DNA of 64,000 bases from Microbacterium lacticum (GTDB taxonomy: Bacteria > Actinomycetota > Actinomycetes > Actinomycetales > Microbacteriaceae), in the NCBI RefSeq assembly GCF_006716815.1, contig NZ_VFPS01000006.1, positions 62,001 through 126,000 on the forward strand. Direction: 5' to 3'. Position 1 is the stretch's first letter. Each line of letters opens with the position of its first letter. The notes under the pieces were generated by a model. That model saw only the letters and a list, made by a program, of their open reading frames with translations. It searched no databases and was not told where the DNA came from. Shown here one piece after another: positions 25,715 to 35,614 of the stretch. The translations under genes and the position numbers were made by a program.

Positions 25715-27418
25715 ATGTTCCAGCAGATCCTCGACCCGCTGTTCGGGTCGCTCGCCCTCTCGGCGCTCGTCGCCGTCATCCCCTTGGCCACGCTCTTCGT
25801 GCTGCTGGGGGTCTTCCGCGTGAAGGCGTGGAAAGCCTCACTCGTCGGTCTCGTGCTGTCGATGCTTCTCGCCGTCGCGGTGTGGCGGATGCCGGTGCCC
25901 CAGGTCATCAGCGGCAGTCTCGAAGGCGCCCTGTACGGAGTCGTGCCCATCCTGTGGATCCTCGTGAACGCACTCTGGGTCTACCGACTGACGGTCGTCA
26001 CCGGCTGGTTCGAGGTGCTGGGCGACCGCATCCGCGCGATCAGCGACGACCAGCGGATCCTGGCCATCATCATCGCCTTCTGCTTCGGTGCGCTGCTCGA
26101 GTCCCTCGCCGGGTTCGGCGCGCCGGTCGCGATCTCCATCGCGATGCTCATCGCCGCGGGGATGGCGCCGGTCAAAGCGGCCGTGGTGTCACTGCTGGCC
26201 AACACGGCACCGGTCGCGTTCGGCGCGATGGCCGCGCCGATCATCGCGCTGTCGGGGGTGACCGGCATCGACATCCATCTGCTCTCGCAGATGGCGGGCC
26301 GCCAGACGCCGTTCCTGGCGGTTTTCGTTCCGCTCATCCTCGTGTTCATCGTCGACGGATGGCGCGGCGTGCGGCAGACCTGGCCGGTCGCGACCGTCGC
26401 CGGTGTCGCTTTCGCCGTGTCGCAGTTCATCACCTCCAACTTCATCGCGGTCGAGATCACCGACGTGGTCGCCGCCGTGGTGACCGTGATCGCCGTGCTG
26501 GTCACGCTGAAGTTCTGGACGCCCAGGAGCACCGTCGCCTTCGAGCCGGCGATCGCCGACGCGAACGCCGGCTCGGCCGTCGGCGTAACCGTCCCCACGA
26601 CCGGCGGCAAGACCGCCACGACGGTCGTCAAGGTCGCCGACGCGACCAGGATCGACCGCAGCGGGCGCACGCCGGCGAACCTGACCTGGAACGCGGTCAT
26701 GCCCTACGTCGTGATCATCGCGGTGTTCTCGATCTCGCAGCTGCCGCCGGTGAAGGCCTTCCTCGCCGAGCATGCGACGCTGACCTTCGCCTGGCCCGGT
26801 CTGGACGTCTCCGACAGCTCGGGTGAGGCGGTGGCCACGGTCTTCAAGCTCGGGTACATCGGAACCGGCGGCACGCTGCTGCTGCTGTCGGGCATCATCG
26901 TCGCCCTCCTGTACCGGCTGCCGACGCGCCGGGCGCTGGAGGCGTACGGGGCGACGCTCCACCAGCTGCGCTTCACCATCGTCACCGTCGTGTCGGTCCT
27001 CGCCCTCGCCTACGTCATGAACCTGTCCGGTCAGACGCACACCCTCGGCGCGGCGCTGGCCGCGACCGGCGGCTTCTTCGCCCTGCTGTCGCCGGCCATC
27101 GGCTGGCTGGGCGTGACGATCACCGGATCGGACACCTCCTCGAACGCGCTGTTCGGCCTGCTGCAGGCAACGACGGCCCAGAAAGTCGGGCTCGACCCCG
27201 TCCTCATGGCGGCCACCAACTCGTCCGCCGGCGTGCTCGGCAAGATGCTCTCACCGCAGAACCTCGCCGTGGCCGCCGCGGCGGCCGGAATGGCCGGCAA
27301 GGAGGGCGACCTGTTCCGAAAGCTCCTCTGGTGGAGCCTGGGCCTGCTGATCGTCTTCACGGGCCTGGTCTACCTGCAGTCCACCCCGATCCTGGGCTGG
27401 ATGGTCCCCACGCCGTGA
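25715..27418 (+). CDS. lctP: L-lactate permease
   Basis: The ATG at 25715 follows GAGGAG and gives 567 aa with about 12-14 membrane helices, the usual size for LctP/LldP. Family signatures include FGALLESLAGFGAPVAISIAM near residue 125 (reported by key residues E, G, F, G, A, P) and SNALFGLLQATTAQKVGLDP near 475. It imports lactate (and perhaps glycolate) with protons. A hydrophilic loop at about residues 275-330 separates the two halves. The next gene starts inside its stop (GTGA), so permease and dehydrogenase are coupled. Confidence 0.93.
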   Translation: MFQQILDPLFGSLALSALVAVIPLATLFVLLGVFRVKAWKASLVGLVLSMLLAVAVWRMPVPQVISGSLEGALYGVVPILWILVNALWVYRLTVVTGWFEVLGDRIRAISDDQRILAIIIAFCFGALLESLAGFGAPVAISIAMLIAAGMAPVKAAVVSLLANTAPVAFGAMAAPIIALSGVTGIDIHLLSQMAGRQTPFLAVFVPLILVFIVDGWRGVRQTWPVATVAGVAFAVSQFITSNFIAVEITDVVAAVVTVIAVLVTLKFWTPRSTVAFEPAIADANAGSAVGVTVPTTGGKTATTVVKVADATRIDRSGRTPANLTWNAVMPYVVIIAVFSISQLPPVKAFLAEHATLTFAWPGLDVSDSSGEAVATVFKLGYIGTGGTLLLLSGIIVALLYRLPTRRALEAYGATLHQLRFTIVTVVSVLALAYVMNLSGQTHTLGAALAATGGFFALLSPAIGWLGVTITGSDTSSNALFGLLQATTAQKVGLDPVLMAATNSSAGVLGKMLSPQNLAVAAAAAGMAGKEGDLFRKLLWWSLGLLIVFTGLVYLQSTPILGWMVPTP

Positions 27419-30288
27419 CCGCTGCAGCCCGGCATCCCCTCCCGCACGCCGACCACGACATCCCGCGGCAGGGATGGATCGACCCCGCCGTCGCCGCTGC
27501 GGTCGGCGAGGCGGAGCGCATCAGGCTGCGGGCGATCGACCGGGTCGCGTACGCCAGCGACGCCTCGCACTTCCTGCACACACCGCGCGCCGTGGTGATC
27601 GCCGACGACGCCGCCGAGGTCGGGGCGATCATGCGCGCCGCCACCGCGAGCGGGTCCAGGGTCACGTTCCGCTCGGGCGGGACGAGCCTGTCGGGGCAGT
27701 CGTCCGGCGAGGACATCCTCGTGGACACGCGGCGCTCCTTCCGGCGGATCGACGTGCTCGACGGAGGCCGCCGCGTGCGGGTGCAGCCGGGTGCCACCGT
27801 CCGGCAGGTCAACGCCCGTCTGCTCCGGCACGGATATCGACTGGGCCCCGACCCGGCCAGCGAGGCGGCATGCACGATCGGCGGGGTGATCGCCAACAAC
27901 TCCAGCGGCATGGCGTGCGGGACGGTCGAGAACACCTACCGCACGCTCGAGTCGATGGTGTTCGTGCTGCCTTCGGGCACGGTCGTCGACTCCGCAGCGC
28001 TCGACGCGGATGCCGCACTGCAGGCCGCCGAGCCGGAGCTGTTCGAAGGCCTGCGCCGCCTCACGGCGCGCGTCCGCTCGAATCCCGACTCGGTCCGCCT
28101 CATCGAGCGGCAGTTCGCGATGAAGAACACCATCGGGTACGGGGTGAACGCGTTCCTCGACCACGAGTCCCCCGTGCAGGTGCTCACCCGCCTCGTGATC
28201 GGCAGCGAGGGCACTCTCGCCTTCGTCGCCGAGGCCACCTACCGCACGGTCCCGATCAAGCCCCGGGTGACCACGGCGCTCGCGGTCTTCCCGGACATCG
28301 TCGAGGCGACCCGCGCGCTCCCCGCCCTCGTGGCGACCGGTGCCGCGACCCTCGAGCTCATGGACGCGACCAGTCTGCGCGTGGGTCAGTCCTTCGCCGA
28401 TGCGCCGCCGCAGATCCGCGGTTTCGAGGTCACCGACCAGGCCGCGCTGCTGATCGAGTACCAGGCGATGGACGAGGCCGGACTCGCCGCGCTGGCCGCG
28501 GCGGGTACTGCTCTGCTGCGCGAGCTGCCGCTGATCACGCCGGCTGCGCTGTCCAGCGACGCCGGCGTGCGCGCCCTGGCGTGGAAGCTGCGCAAGGGCC
28601 TGTACACGAGCGTCGCGGGTGCGCGTCCGTCCGGGACGACCGCCCTCCTGGAGGACATCGTCGTGCCCGTACCGCAGCTCGCGCCCACCTGCGCCTCGCT
28701 GCAGGACCTGTTCGCCACCTATTCCTACCGCGACAGCGTGATCTTCGGGCACGCCAAGGACGGCAACATCCACTTCATGCTCACCGACCGCTTCGAGGGC
28801 GACGCGGCCCTCGGGCGCTTCACCTCGTTCACGGAGGAGATGGTCGACCTCGTGCTGGGCGCCGGCGGCAACCTCAAGGCCGAGCACGGCACCGGTCGCG
28901 TCATGGCGCCCTACGTCCGGCGGCAGTACGGCGAGGAGCTGTACCAGGTGATGCGCGAGCTCAAACGGCTGTGCGACCCGACCGGCATGCTCAACCCCGG
29001 CGTGATCATCGAGGACGATCCGCGGGCGCACCTGCGCAACATCAAGCTCGCCGAGCCGATCGAGGCCGAAGCCGACCGGTGCGTGGAGTGCGGGTACTGC
29101 GAGCCGGTGTGTCCGTCGAAGGACCTCACGCTCACGCCCCGGCAGCGGATCGTCGTGCGTCGCGGCATGAAGCGCGCCGAGGCGGCGGGCGATCACGCCC
29201 TCGCTCGTGAGCTCGACCGGGACTACGACTACGCGGGCGTGGACACCTGCGCCGTCGACGGCATGTGCGTCACCGCATGCCCCGTCCTCATCAACACCGG
29301 CGCGCTCGTCAAGAGGCTGCGCCGAGAGGATCAGAATCCGGTGCTGGCGGCCGGGTGGAAGGCCGCCGCGCACGGGTGGGGCGCCGTCAGTCGCGGCGGA
29401 GCGGCGGCCCTGACCGTCGCCGATCACGTGCCCGAGGGACTCGTGAAGGCCGCGACGACGGTGGGGCGGGCCCTCCTGGGGGCCGACACGGTCCCGGAGT
29501 ACAGCGCCGACCTCCCGGCGGGCGGCTCGGCGCGGGGGCCGCTGACCGGATGCCTCGGGTCCGGCCCCGGCGATCCGGTCGCCGTCTACCTGCCCGCCTG
29601 CGTGAACTCCATGTTCGGAGCCGCGGGGGAGGGCATCGGCGCGACCTCCGCGTTCGCGCGGCTGCTCGAACGCGCCGGCGTGCGCGTGGTGGTACCCGAA
29701 GGCATCGAAGCCCTGTGCTGCAGCACGCCGTGGACCTCGAAGGGGTACGCCGGCGGGCGGGACGTGATGGCCGATCGGGTCGTCGAGGCGGTGCGGGTCG
29801 CCTCCCGCGACGGCGCACTGCCGGTGATCAGCGACGCCTCCAGCTGCACGGAGGGGTTCGCGCACATCTTCGAGGACCGGAAGCTGCCCTTCCGCACCGA
29901 GGATGCCGTCGACTTCGTCGCCCGTGAGGTGCTGCCGGCGCTCGGGGAGATCACGCCGCTGGTCGACTCGCTCGTCCTGCATCCGACCTGCTCGTCCACG
30001 CAGATGGGGCTCGATCCCGCTCTGCAGGCGGTGGGCGCGGTCGTCGCCCGCGAGGTGACCGTCCCGTACGCGTGGAACTGCTGCGGCTTCGCCGGCGACC
30101 GCGGGATGCTCCATCCCGAACTGACGGCCGCGGCGACCGCGGCCGAGGCGGCCGAGGTCGCCCGCCTCGGTGCCGACGCACACGCGTCGTGCAACCGCAC
30201 GTGCGAGATCGGGATGACCCGTGCGACCGGCGCGGAGTACCGGCACGTCCTCGAACTGCTCGAAGAGGCGACCCGGCCGCCGAGCTGA
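27415..30288 (+). CDS. FAD-linked D-lactate dehydrogenase fused to an Fe-S / CCG subunit
   Basis: The GTG overlapping the lctP stop gives 957 aa. Residues about 55-490 are an FAD_binding_4 oxidase with VTFRSGGTSLSGQSSG and the C-terminal GHAKDGNIHF motif. Residues about 555-640 carry two 4Fe-4S motifs (CVECGYCEPVCPSKDL and CAVDGMCVTACP). The C-terminus has two CCG-type domains (ALCCSTPWTSKG, NCCGFAGDRGML). This GlcD-GlcF-like fusion oxidises D-lactate, or a related 2-hydroxy acid, and feeds electrons to the membrane quinone pool. Pairing with the lactate permease and a GntR regulator supports lactate. Confidence 0.9.
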   Translation: MTAAARHPLPHADHDIPRQGWIDPAVAAAVGEAERIRLRAIDRVAYASDASHFLHTPRAVVIADDAAEVGAIMRAATASGSRVTFRSGGTSLSGQSSGEDILVDTRRSFRRIDVLDGGRRVRVQPGATVRQVNARLLRHGYRLGPDPASEAACTIGGVIANNSSGMACGTVENTYRTLESMVFVLPSGTVVDSAALDADAALQAAEPELFEGLRRLTARVRSNPDSVRLIERQFAMKNTIGYGVNAFLDHESPVQVLTRLVIGSEGTLAFVAEATYRTVPIKPRVTTALAVFPDIVEATRALPALVATGAATLELMDATSLRVGQSFADAPPQIRGFEVTDQAALLIEYQAMDEAGLAALAAAGTALLRELPLITPAALSSDAGVRALAWKLRKGLYTSVAGARPSGTTALLEDIVVPVPQLAPTCASLQDLFATYSYRDSVIFGHAKDGNIHFMLTDRFEGDAALGRFTSFTEEMVDLVLGAGGNLKAEHGTGRVMAPYVRRQYGEELYQVMRELKRLCDPTGMLNPGVIIEDDPRAHLRNIKLAEPIEAEADRCVECGYCEPVCPSKDLTLTPRQRIVVRRGMKRAEAAGDHALARELDRDYDYAGVDTCAVDGMCVTACPVLINTGALVKRLRREDQNPVLAAGWKAAAHGWGAVSRGGAAALTVADHVPEGLVKAATTVGRALLGADTVPEYSADLPAGGSARGPLTGCLGSGPGDPVAVYLPACVNSMFGAAGEGIGATSAFARLLERAGVRVVVPEGIEALCCSTPWTSKGYAGGRDVMADRVVEAVRVASRDGALPVISDASSCTEGFAHIFEDRKLPFRTEDAVDFVAREVLPALGEITPLVDSLVLHPTCSSTQMGLDPALQAVGAVVAREVTVPYAWNCCGFAGDRGMLHPELTAAATAAEAAEVARLGADAHASCNRTCEIGMTRATGAEYRHVLELLEEATRPPS

Positions 30289-30337
30289 CGGTCCCGGCCG
30301 CCGCCCGGCCGGGTCGCCTCCCTCACGCTCCGCCGTT

Positions 30338-30416
30338 CACAACTCCGGACATCCCGTCGGCCGGAGGGGCTTTCGGCACCGTGCGGAGCCTCCGGCGCCG
30401 ATTCTCCGGAGTTGTG
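30338..30416. repeat. Perfect 12-bp inverted repeat flanking a 55-bp loop
   Basis: CACAACTCCGGA (30338-30349) and TCCGGAGTTGTG (30405-30416) are exact reverse complements in the 187-bp gap between the lactate dehydrogenase and the convergent helicase gene. There is no terminal T-run, though a bidirectional transcript end is possible. The sequence has the look of a small intergenic palindromic element. Confidence 0.6.
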
Positions 30417-30475
30417 CGCACCGCGCACGAGCGCGAGGTGACCGGCCCGTGCGAAGCCCGGCAGGCTCGATCCGG

Positions 30476-32239
30476 TCAGTCGCGCGGACGCGACGGACGA
30501 TCGGTTCGTTTCGTCGAGCGCTGGAAGCGGTCGGGCTTGATCTCGATCAGCCGGCCGCTGATGCGGGTCTGCTCGAGCCGCTTCAGGGTGTCGGCGGGGA
30601 GGTCGGCGGGAAGCTCGACGAGCGAGAAGTCGGGCCGGATCTGGATCGCGCCGAAGTCTTCGCGGCGGAAGCCGCCCTCGTTCGCGAGCGCGCCGACGAT
30701 CTGGCGCGGCTCGACCTTGTGCCGTCGGCCGACCTCGATGCGGTACGTCGCGGTCGGGCCCGACGATCCGCGCCGCGGCCGGTCGCCGCGGTCCGAGCGG
30801 TCGCCGCGGTCGAACCGGTCACGCCCGCCCTCCCGGTCCCGGTCGCGGTCGAACCGCTCGCGGTCGCGGCGCACGGGGGCGTCGTCCGCGGCATCCAGCA
30901 GCAGCGGTGTCTCGCCCTGCGCGACGACGGCGAGCGCCGCGGCGACGTCGGCCTCGGGCACGTCGTGGTGGCGCACGTAGTGGTTGATAATGTCGCGGAA
31001 ACGGTCGATCCGCTCGGTCTCCGACAGCGCCGTCGTGATCGCGTCGTCGAACCGCGTGAGGCGGGTCGCGTTGACGTCGTCGGCGCTCGGCAGCGCCATC
31101 TCCGTGAGCGGCTGACGCGTCGCCTTCTCGATGGATGCGAGCATCCGCCGCTCGCGCGGAGTGACGAAGCTGATCGCGTCGCCGGTGCGACCGGCGCGGC
31201 CCGTGCGGCCGATGCGGTGGACGTACGACTCGGTGTCGATCGGCAGGTCGAAGTTCACGACGTGACTGATGCGGTCGACGTCGAGGCCGCGGGCGGCGAC
31301 GTCGGTCGCCACCAGGATGTCGAGCTTGCCGGACTTCAGCTGGTTGACGGTGCGCTCGCGCTGGGCCTGCGCGATGTCGCCGTTGATCGCGGCGGCGGTG
31401 TAGCCGCGGGCGCGGAGCTTCTCGGCGAGCGTCTCGGTCTCGTTCTTCGTGCGCGTGAAGACGATCATGCCCTCGAAGGGCTCGACCTCGAGGATGCGGG
31501 TCAGGGCATCCACCTTCTGCGGGTAGGAGACGACGAGGTAGCGCTGGGTGGTGTTCGCGGAGGTCGTCGTCTTCGCCTTGACGTTGATCTCGTCGGGATC
31601 CTTCAGATACGTGCCCGCGAGGCGGCGGATCTGCGCCGGCATGGTCGCCGAGAAGAGCGCGACCTGCTTGCCGGCGGGCGTCTCGGCGAGGATCGTCTCG
31701 ACGTCTTCCGCGAAGCCCATCTTGAGCATCTCGTCGGCCTCGTCGAGCACGAGGAAGCGCAGCTCGGAGAGGTCGAGCGTGCCCTTGTCGAGGTGATCCA
31801 TGATGCGCCCGGGCGTGCCGACGACGACGTGCACGCCGCGGCGGAGGGCCGACAGCTGCTGGCCGTAGCCCTGCCCGCCGTAGACCGGCAGCACATGCAC
31901 TCCGCGCAGCCGCGCGGCGTACGACTCGAACGCCTCGCACACCTGCAGCGCCAGCTCGCGGGTCGGGGCGAGCACGAGCGCCTGCGGGGTCTTCTGCGAC
32001 AGGTCGAGCTGCGACAGGATCGGCAGCGCGAACGCGGCGGTCTTTCCGGTGCCGGTCTGCGCCGTGCCGAGCACGTCGCGGCCGGCGAGCAGCGGCGGGA
32101 TCGTCGCCGCCTGGATCGCCGACGGCGTCTCGTAGCCGACGTCCTTCACCGCCTTCAGAACGGCGTCGTCGAGACCGAGGTCGGCGAAGGTGAGCGTGGG
32201 GGCCGCCGGGGCCTCGTCAGGCGCGGTGTCGGAAGTCAT
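30476..32239 (-). CDS. DEAD-box RNA helicase (DeaD/CsdA type)
   Basis: The 587-aa protein carries the Q motif (FADLGLDDAVLKAV, then GYETPSAIQ), AQTGTGKTAAFALPI, PTRELALQV, VLDEADEML, SATMP and HRIGRTGRAG in order. A DbpA-type RNA-binding domain follows near residues 490-565, preceded by an Arg/Asp/Gly-rich segment with repeated DR pairs. It unwinds structured RNA in ribosome assembly and cold adaptation. It is monocistronic and convergent with the lactate operon. Confidence 0.93.
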   Translation of the reverse strand: MTSDTAPDEAPAAPTLTFADLGLDDAVLKAVKDVGYETPSAIQAATIPPLLAGRDVLGTAQTGTGKTAAFALPILSQLDLSQKTPQALVLAPTRELALQVCEAFESYAARLRGVHVLPVYGGQGYGQQLSALRRGVHVVVGTPGRIMDHLDKGTLDLSELRFLVLDEADEMLKMGFAEDVETILAETPAGKQVALFSATMPAQIRRLAGTYLKDPDEINVKAKTTTSANTTQRYLVVSYPQKVDALTRILEVEPFEGMIVFTRTKNETETLAEKLRARGYTAAAINGDIAQAQRERTVNQLKSGKLDILVATDVAARGLDVDRISHVVNFDLPIDTESYVHRIGRTGRAGRTGDAISFVTPRERRMLASIEKATRQPLTEMALPSADDVNATRLTRFDDAITTALSETERIDRFRDIINHYVRHHDVPEADVAAALAVVAQGETPLLLDAADDAPVRRDRERFDRDRDREGGRDRFDRGDRSDRGDRPRRGSSGPTATYRIEVGRRHKVEPRQIVGALANEGGFRREDFGAIQIRPDFSLVELPADLPADTLKRLEQTRISGRLIEIKPDRFQRSTKRTDRPSRPRD

Positions 32240-32339
32240 CCTCCTACGTTAGTCGCCCGCCCTGACCCGCGCGGGCGCCCGCCCTGGTGGGCGGTGTGGC
32301 GCCACCGCCCGTTCACCCGCGCGCCCTAGCGTGACGAGC

Positions 32340-33800
32340 ATGCCGCTGCCCGACCAGCCCAGCCCCGACGCGCCCCGCGCCGTGCCCCCCATGCCCGCCG
32401 ACACACGCGCGTTCGGCGCGATCGGCGAGGCGTTCCAGAACTCCGTCCCCGACCGCGACATCCCGCGGCGCCGGGTGATCTCGTGGGCGATGTGGGACTG
32501 GGCGATGCAGCCCTTCAACACGGTCATCCTGACCTTCGTCTGGGTTGCCCTCTATCTCACCTCGCGCCAGTTCCTCGACCCCGCCGTGCGGGAGTCCGGC
32601 CGCCTCGCCGACGGCTCGTACCTCAACTGCAACACCTCGGAGAACATCGCGACGGCGTACTGCCAAGGCCTCACCGACCTCTCGGAATGGTGGGGCTGGG
32701 CGAACTTCGCCGCGGGCATCCTGATCCTCCTGCTCGCACCGGTGCTCGGCCAGCAGGCCGACGCGCGCGGCAGCAAGAAGAAGTGGGTCCTCGGCGCGAC
32801 GGTGGCGGTCGCCCTCGTGCAGTTCGCGCTGTTCTTCGTCGAGGCCGATCCGCGCTACTTCTGGTTCGGCGCCTCCGCCGTCGCGCTCGGCGCGGTCATC
32901 TCGGAGATCGGGAACGTCAGCTATTACGCGATGCTCTCGGAGGTCTCGACGCCGAAGACCGTCGGTCGCGTGTCGGGTCTCGGCTGGGGCCTCGGCTACA
33001 TCGGTGGCGTCGTCGCGCTGATCCTGTGCATCCCGATCCTGTTCGGGGTCGGGCAGAACAACCCGCTCGCGTACAAGCTCGTCGCCGTGCTGTGCGCGGT
33101 GTGGACCCTCGTGTTCTCGATCCCGCTGCTGCGGAACGTACCCGAGTCGCCCTCGTACGGCGGGCCCGAGAAGGTCGGGCCGCTCGGTTCGTACGTCGCT
33201 CTCGGCAAGAACCTGGTGAATCTGTTCCGCGTGAACCGGCCGACCTTCTCCTTCCTCCTCGCCGCCGCCGTCTACCGCGACGGCCTCGCCGGCGTCTTCG
33301 CCTTCGGCGCGGTGCTCGCGGCGCAGGGCTTCGGATTCTCGTTCCTCGAGGTCATCGCCTTCGGCCTCGCGGCGAACCTCATCGCGGGTATCTCCACGAT
33401 CCTCGCCGGCCGGCTCGACGACGTGATCGGGGCGCGGAAGCTGATCATCATCGCCCTTGTCGGCCTGGTCACGATGGCCTTCGTCGTCTTCGCGCTCCGC
33501 GATTTCGGGAGCATCGTGTTCTGGATCTGCGGTCTGCTGCTGTGCGCCTTCGTGGGGCCGGCGCAGGCCGCCAGCCGCAGCATGCTCACGCGCATCACCC
33601 CGCCGAGCATGCAGGGCGAGATCTTCGGCCTCTACGCCACGACGGGGCGCGTCGCGTCGTTCCTGTCACCGCTCGCCTGGTCGCTGTCGCTCGCGTGGTT
33701 CGGCGGCATCGTCTACGGCGTGCTCGGGATCGGGGTCGTGCTGCTCATCGGTCTCGTGCTGCTGCTGTTCGTGAAGCTGCCGCCGCACGTGCGCAGCTGA
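32340..33800 (+). CDS. MFS transporter, Atg22/UMF1-like
   Basis: The ATG at 32340 gives 486 aa; a GTG nine bases upstream is possible. About 12 membrane helices are seen. The first is preceded by VISWAMWDWAMQPFNTVILT, and near residue 185 comes EIGNVSYYAMLSEVSTPKTVG then RVSGLGWGLGYIGG; these are characteristic of the Atg22/UMF1 branch of the major facilitator superfamily. The substrate is unknown; the eukaryotic homologue exports amino acids from the vacuole. It is divergent from deaD and convergent with the BCCT gene. Confidence 0.85.
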   Translation: MPLPDQPSPDAPRAVPPMPADTRAFGAIGEAFQNSVPDRDIPRRRVISWAMWDWAMQPFNTVILTFVWVALYLTSRQFLDPAVRESGRLADGSYLNCNTSENIATAYCQGLTDLSEWWGWANFAAGILILLLAPVLGQQADARGSKKKWVLGATVAVALVQFALFFVEADPRYFWFGASAVALGAVISEIGNVSYYAMLSEVSTPKTVGRVSGLGWGLGYIGGVVALILCIPILFGVGQNNPLAYKLVAVLCAVWTLVFSIPLLRNVPESPSYGGPEKVGPLGSYVALGKNLVNLFRVNRPTFSFLLAAAVYRDGLAGVFAFGAVLAAQGFGFSFLEVIAFGLAANLIAGISTILAGRLDDVIGARKLIIIALVGLVTMAFVVFALRDFGSIVFWICGLLLCAFVGPAQAASRSMLTRITPPSMQGEIFGLYATTGRVASFLSPLAWSLSLAWFGGIVYGVLGIGVVLLIGLVLLLFVKLPPHVRS

Positions 33801-33813
33801 CGGGAGCGGATGC

Positions 33814-35529
33814 TCAGCGGCGCCGCATCCACGGCAGGCGGATGCCTCGCTCGTTGGGCTCTTCGACTTCGAGCCCGTAGCGCTCCCCGATCTCGTCGAC
33901 GAACTCGGCCCGGCGGGCGCGGTCGTAGGCGGCGCGCTCGCGGCGGAAGGCGACGATCGTCGACCAGCAGATGAGCAGCATCACGATGCTGAACGGCAGC
34001 GCGATGATGATCGCCGCCGTCTGCAGCGCGACGAGCCCGCCGGCGATGAGGAGCGCGATCGCGAGGATCGCCGTCACGAACGTGAACAGCGCCTTCACGG
34101 GCCGCGAGGGCTCGGGGTTGCCGCCGGTGGCGAGCATGCCCATGACGAGCGCGCCCGAGTCGGCCGAGGTCACGAAGAAGATCGCGATGAGGATCAGCGC
34201 GCCGATCGTGAGCACCATCGTGCCGGGGAGGTGCTGGAAGAGCGCGCCCTGCAGATCGACCCCGCCGGAGGCATCCGTCATCGATCCGGGCGTGTCCATC
34301 TCGAGCTTAAGCGCCGATCCGCCGAGGACGGCGAACCACAGGATGCCGAGGAGCGTCGGCACGATCAGCACGCCCATGACGAACTGGCGCACGGTACGGC
34401 CGCGGCTGACCCGCGCGATGAAGACGCCGACGAAGGGCGCCCACGAGATCCACCAGCCCCAGTAGAACGCGGTCCACGCCGCCTGCCACTCCTGACCGGC
34501 CTGACCCTGGAACGCGCTGACGCTGAAGCTGAGCCCGATGAAGTTCTGCAGGTACGCGCCGATCGACTGCACCCATTCGCGCAGGAGGTACACCGTGTCG
34601 CCGACGAAGAGGACGTAGAGGAGGAGCAGTGCGGCGAGGATGAGGTTGGTCGTCGAGAGCCACTTCATGCCGCGGGTGACGCCGGAGAGCACCGAGAACA
34701 GCACGCCGCCCGTGATGACCACGATGATGACGATCTGCTCGAGGATGCCGGGGTTCTCGATGATCCCGGCCGAGTCGAGACCCGAGCTGATCTGCATGAC
34801 GCCGAGGCCGAGGCTCGTCGCGACGCCGAACAGCGTGCCGACGAGGGCGATCGAGTCGATCGCGTTGCCCCAGCCGCCGCGCACCCGGCGGCCGAGCACA
34901 GGCTCGAGCGCCCAGCGGATCGACAGCGGACGGCGACGGCGGTGGATCGCGTAGGCGAGTGCGAGCCCGACGACGACGTAGATCGCCCACGCGTGCACGC
35001 CCCAGTGCAGGTAGGTCTGGGTGAGCGCCGACTGGGCGAGCTCGGCGGGAGGTCCGGTGACGCCCGGCTTCGGGGCGACGAAGTGGCTGAGCGGCTCGCT
35101 CACACCGTAGAAGACGAGGCCGACGCCCATGCCCGCCGCGAACAGCAGCGAGAACCACGCCGTGTTGGAGAACTCGGGCTCGTCGTCGTCGCGGCCGAGC
35201 TTGATGTCGCCGTAGCGGCTGAACCCGAGGAAGAGGCAGAACGCGACGAAGAACGAGGTGATGAGGACGTAGTACCAGCTGAACCCGTCGACGATCGCGG
35301 CCTGGATCGTGCCGAAGAAGAGCTCGGCCTGCGCGGGGAAGAAGATCGCGAACGCGCTGAACAGCAGCGCGACGGCCGCAGCGGGGCCGACGACCCAGAG
35401 CCCCGGGCCGGTGCGGCGGGTGGGGGCGGCGGTCTCGCTGGCGGTTGTCTTGGCGGCGGATGCGCTCGCGGGGGTCTCCGCGGACGGGGAGGGTAAGGGC
35501 GCGGAGGAGTCGGGAGTGTCGGCGGTCAC
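33814..35529 (-). CDS. BCCT-family (betaine/carnitine/choline) transporter
   Basis: The 571-aa protein has twelve hydrophobic segments and the BCCT signature in helix 8 (FYWGWWISWAPFVGVFIARV, then SRGRTVRQ). The tryptophan-rich WAIYVVVGLALAYA helix is also present. These carriers import quaternary ammonium osmolytes such as glycine betaine with Na+. A 40-residue Ala/Thr/Ser-rich N-terminal tail and a charged C-terminal tail fit osmosensing members. It appears monocistronic. Confidence 0.93.
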   Translation of the reverse strand: MTADTPDSSAPLPSPSAETPASASAAKTTASETAAPTRRTGPGLWVVGPAAAVALLFSAFAIFFPAQAELFFGTIQAAIVDGFSWYYVLITSFFVAFCLFLGFSRYGDIKLGRDDDEPEFSNTAWFSLLFAAGMGVGLVFYGVSEPLSHFVAPKPGVTGPPAELAQSALTQTYLHWGVHAWAIYVVVGLALAYAIHRRRRPLSIRWALEPVLGRRVRGGWGNAIDSIALVGTLFGVATSLGLGVMQISSGLDSAGIIENPGILEQIVIIVVITGGVLFSVLSGVTRGMKWLSTTNLILAALLLLYVLFVGDTVYLLREWVQSIGAYLQNFIGLSFSVSAFQGQAGQEWQAAWTAFYWGWWISWAPFVGVFIARVSRGRTVRQFVMGVLIVPTLLGILWFAVLGGSALKLEMDTPGSMTDASGGVDLQGALFQHLPGTMVLTIGALILIAIFFVTSADSGALVMGMLATGGNPEPSRPVKALFTFVTAILAIALLIAGGLVALQTAAIIIALPFSIVMLLICWSTIVAFRRERAAYDRARRAEFVDEIGERYGLEVEEPNERGIRLPWMRRR

Positions 35530-35614
35530 CCCGGCACTTTACCCGCTGACGGGGGATTCGTCGGAGACGGTCGGGCCGGTCAGAGCTGCGGCCAGGCGGC
35601 GGCGAGCTTGGTGA

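Noticed and set aside
27370..30246. 958-codon minus-strand ORF antisense to the lactate dehydrogenase
   Set aside because: Composition is that of a GC-rich shadow frame, while the plus strand encodes a complete FAD/Fe-S enzyme.
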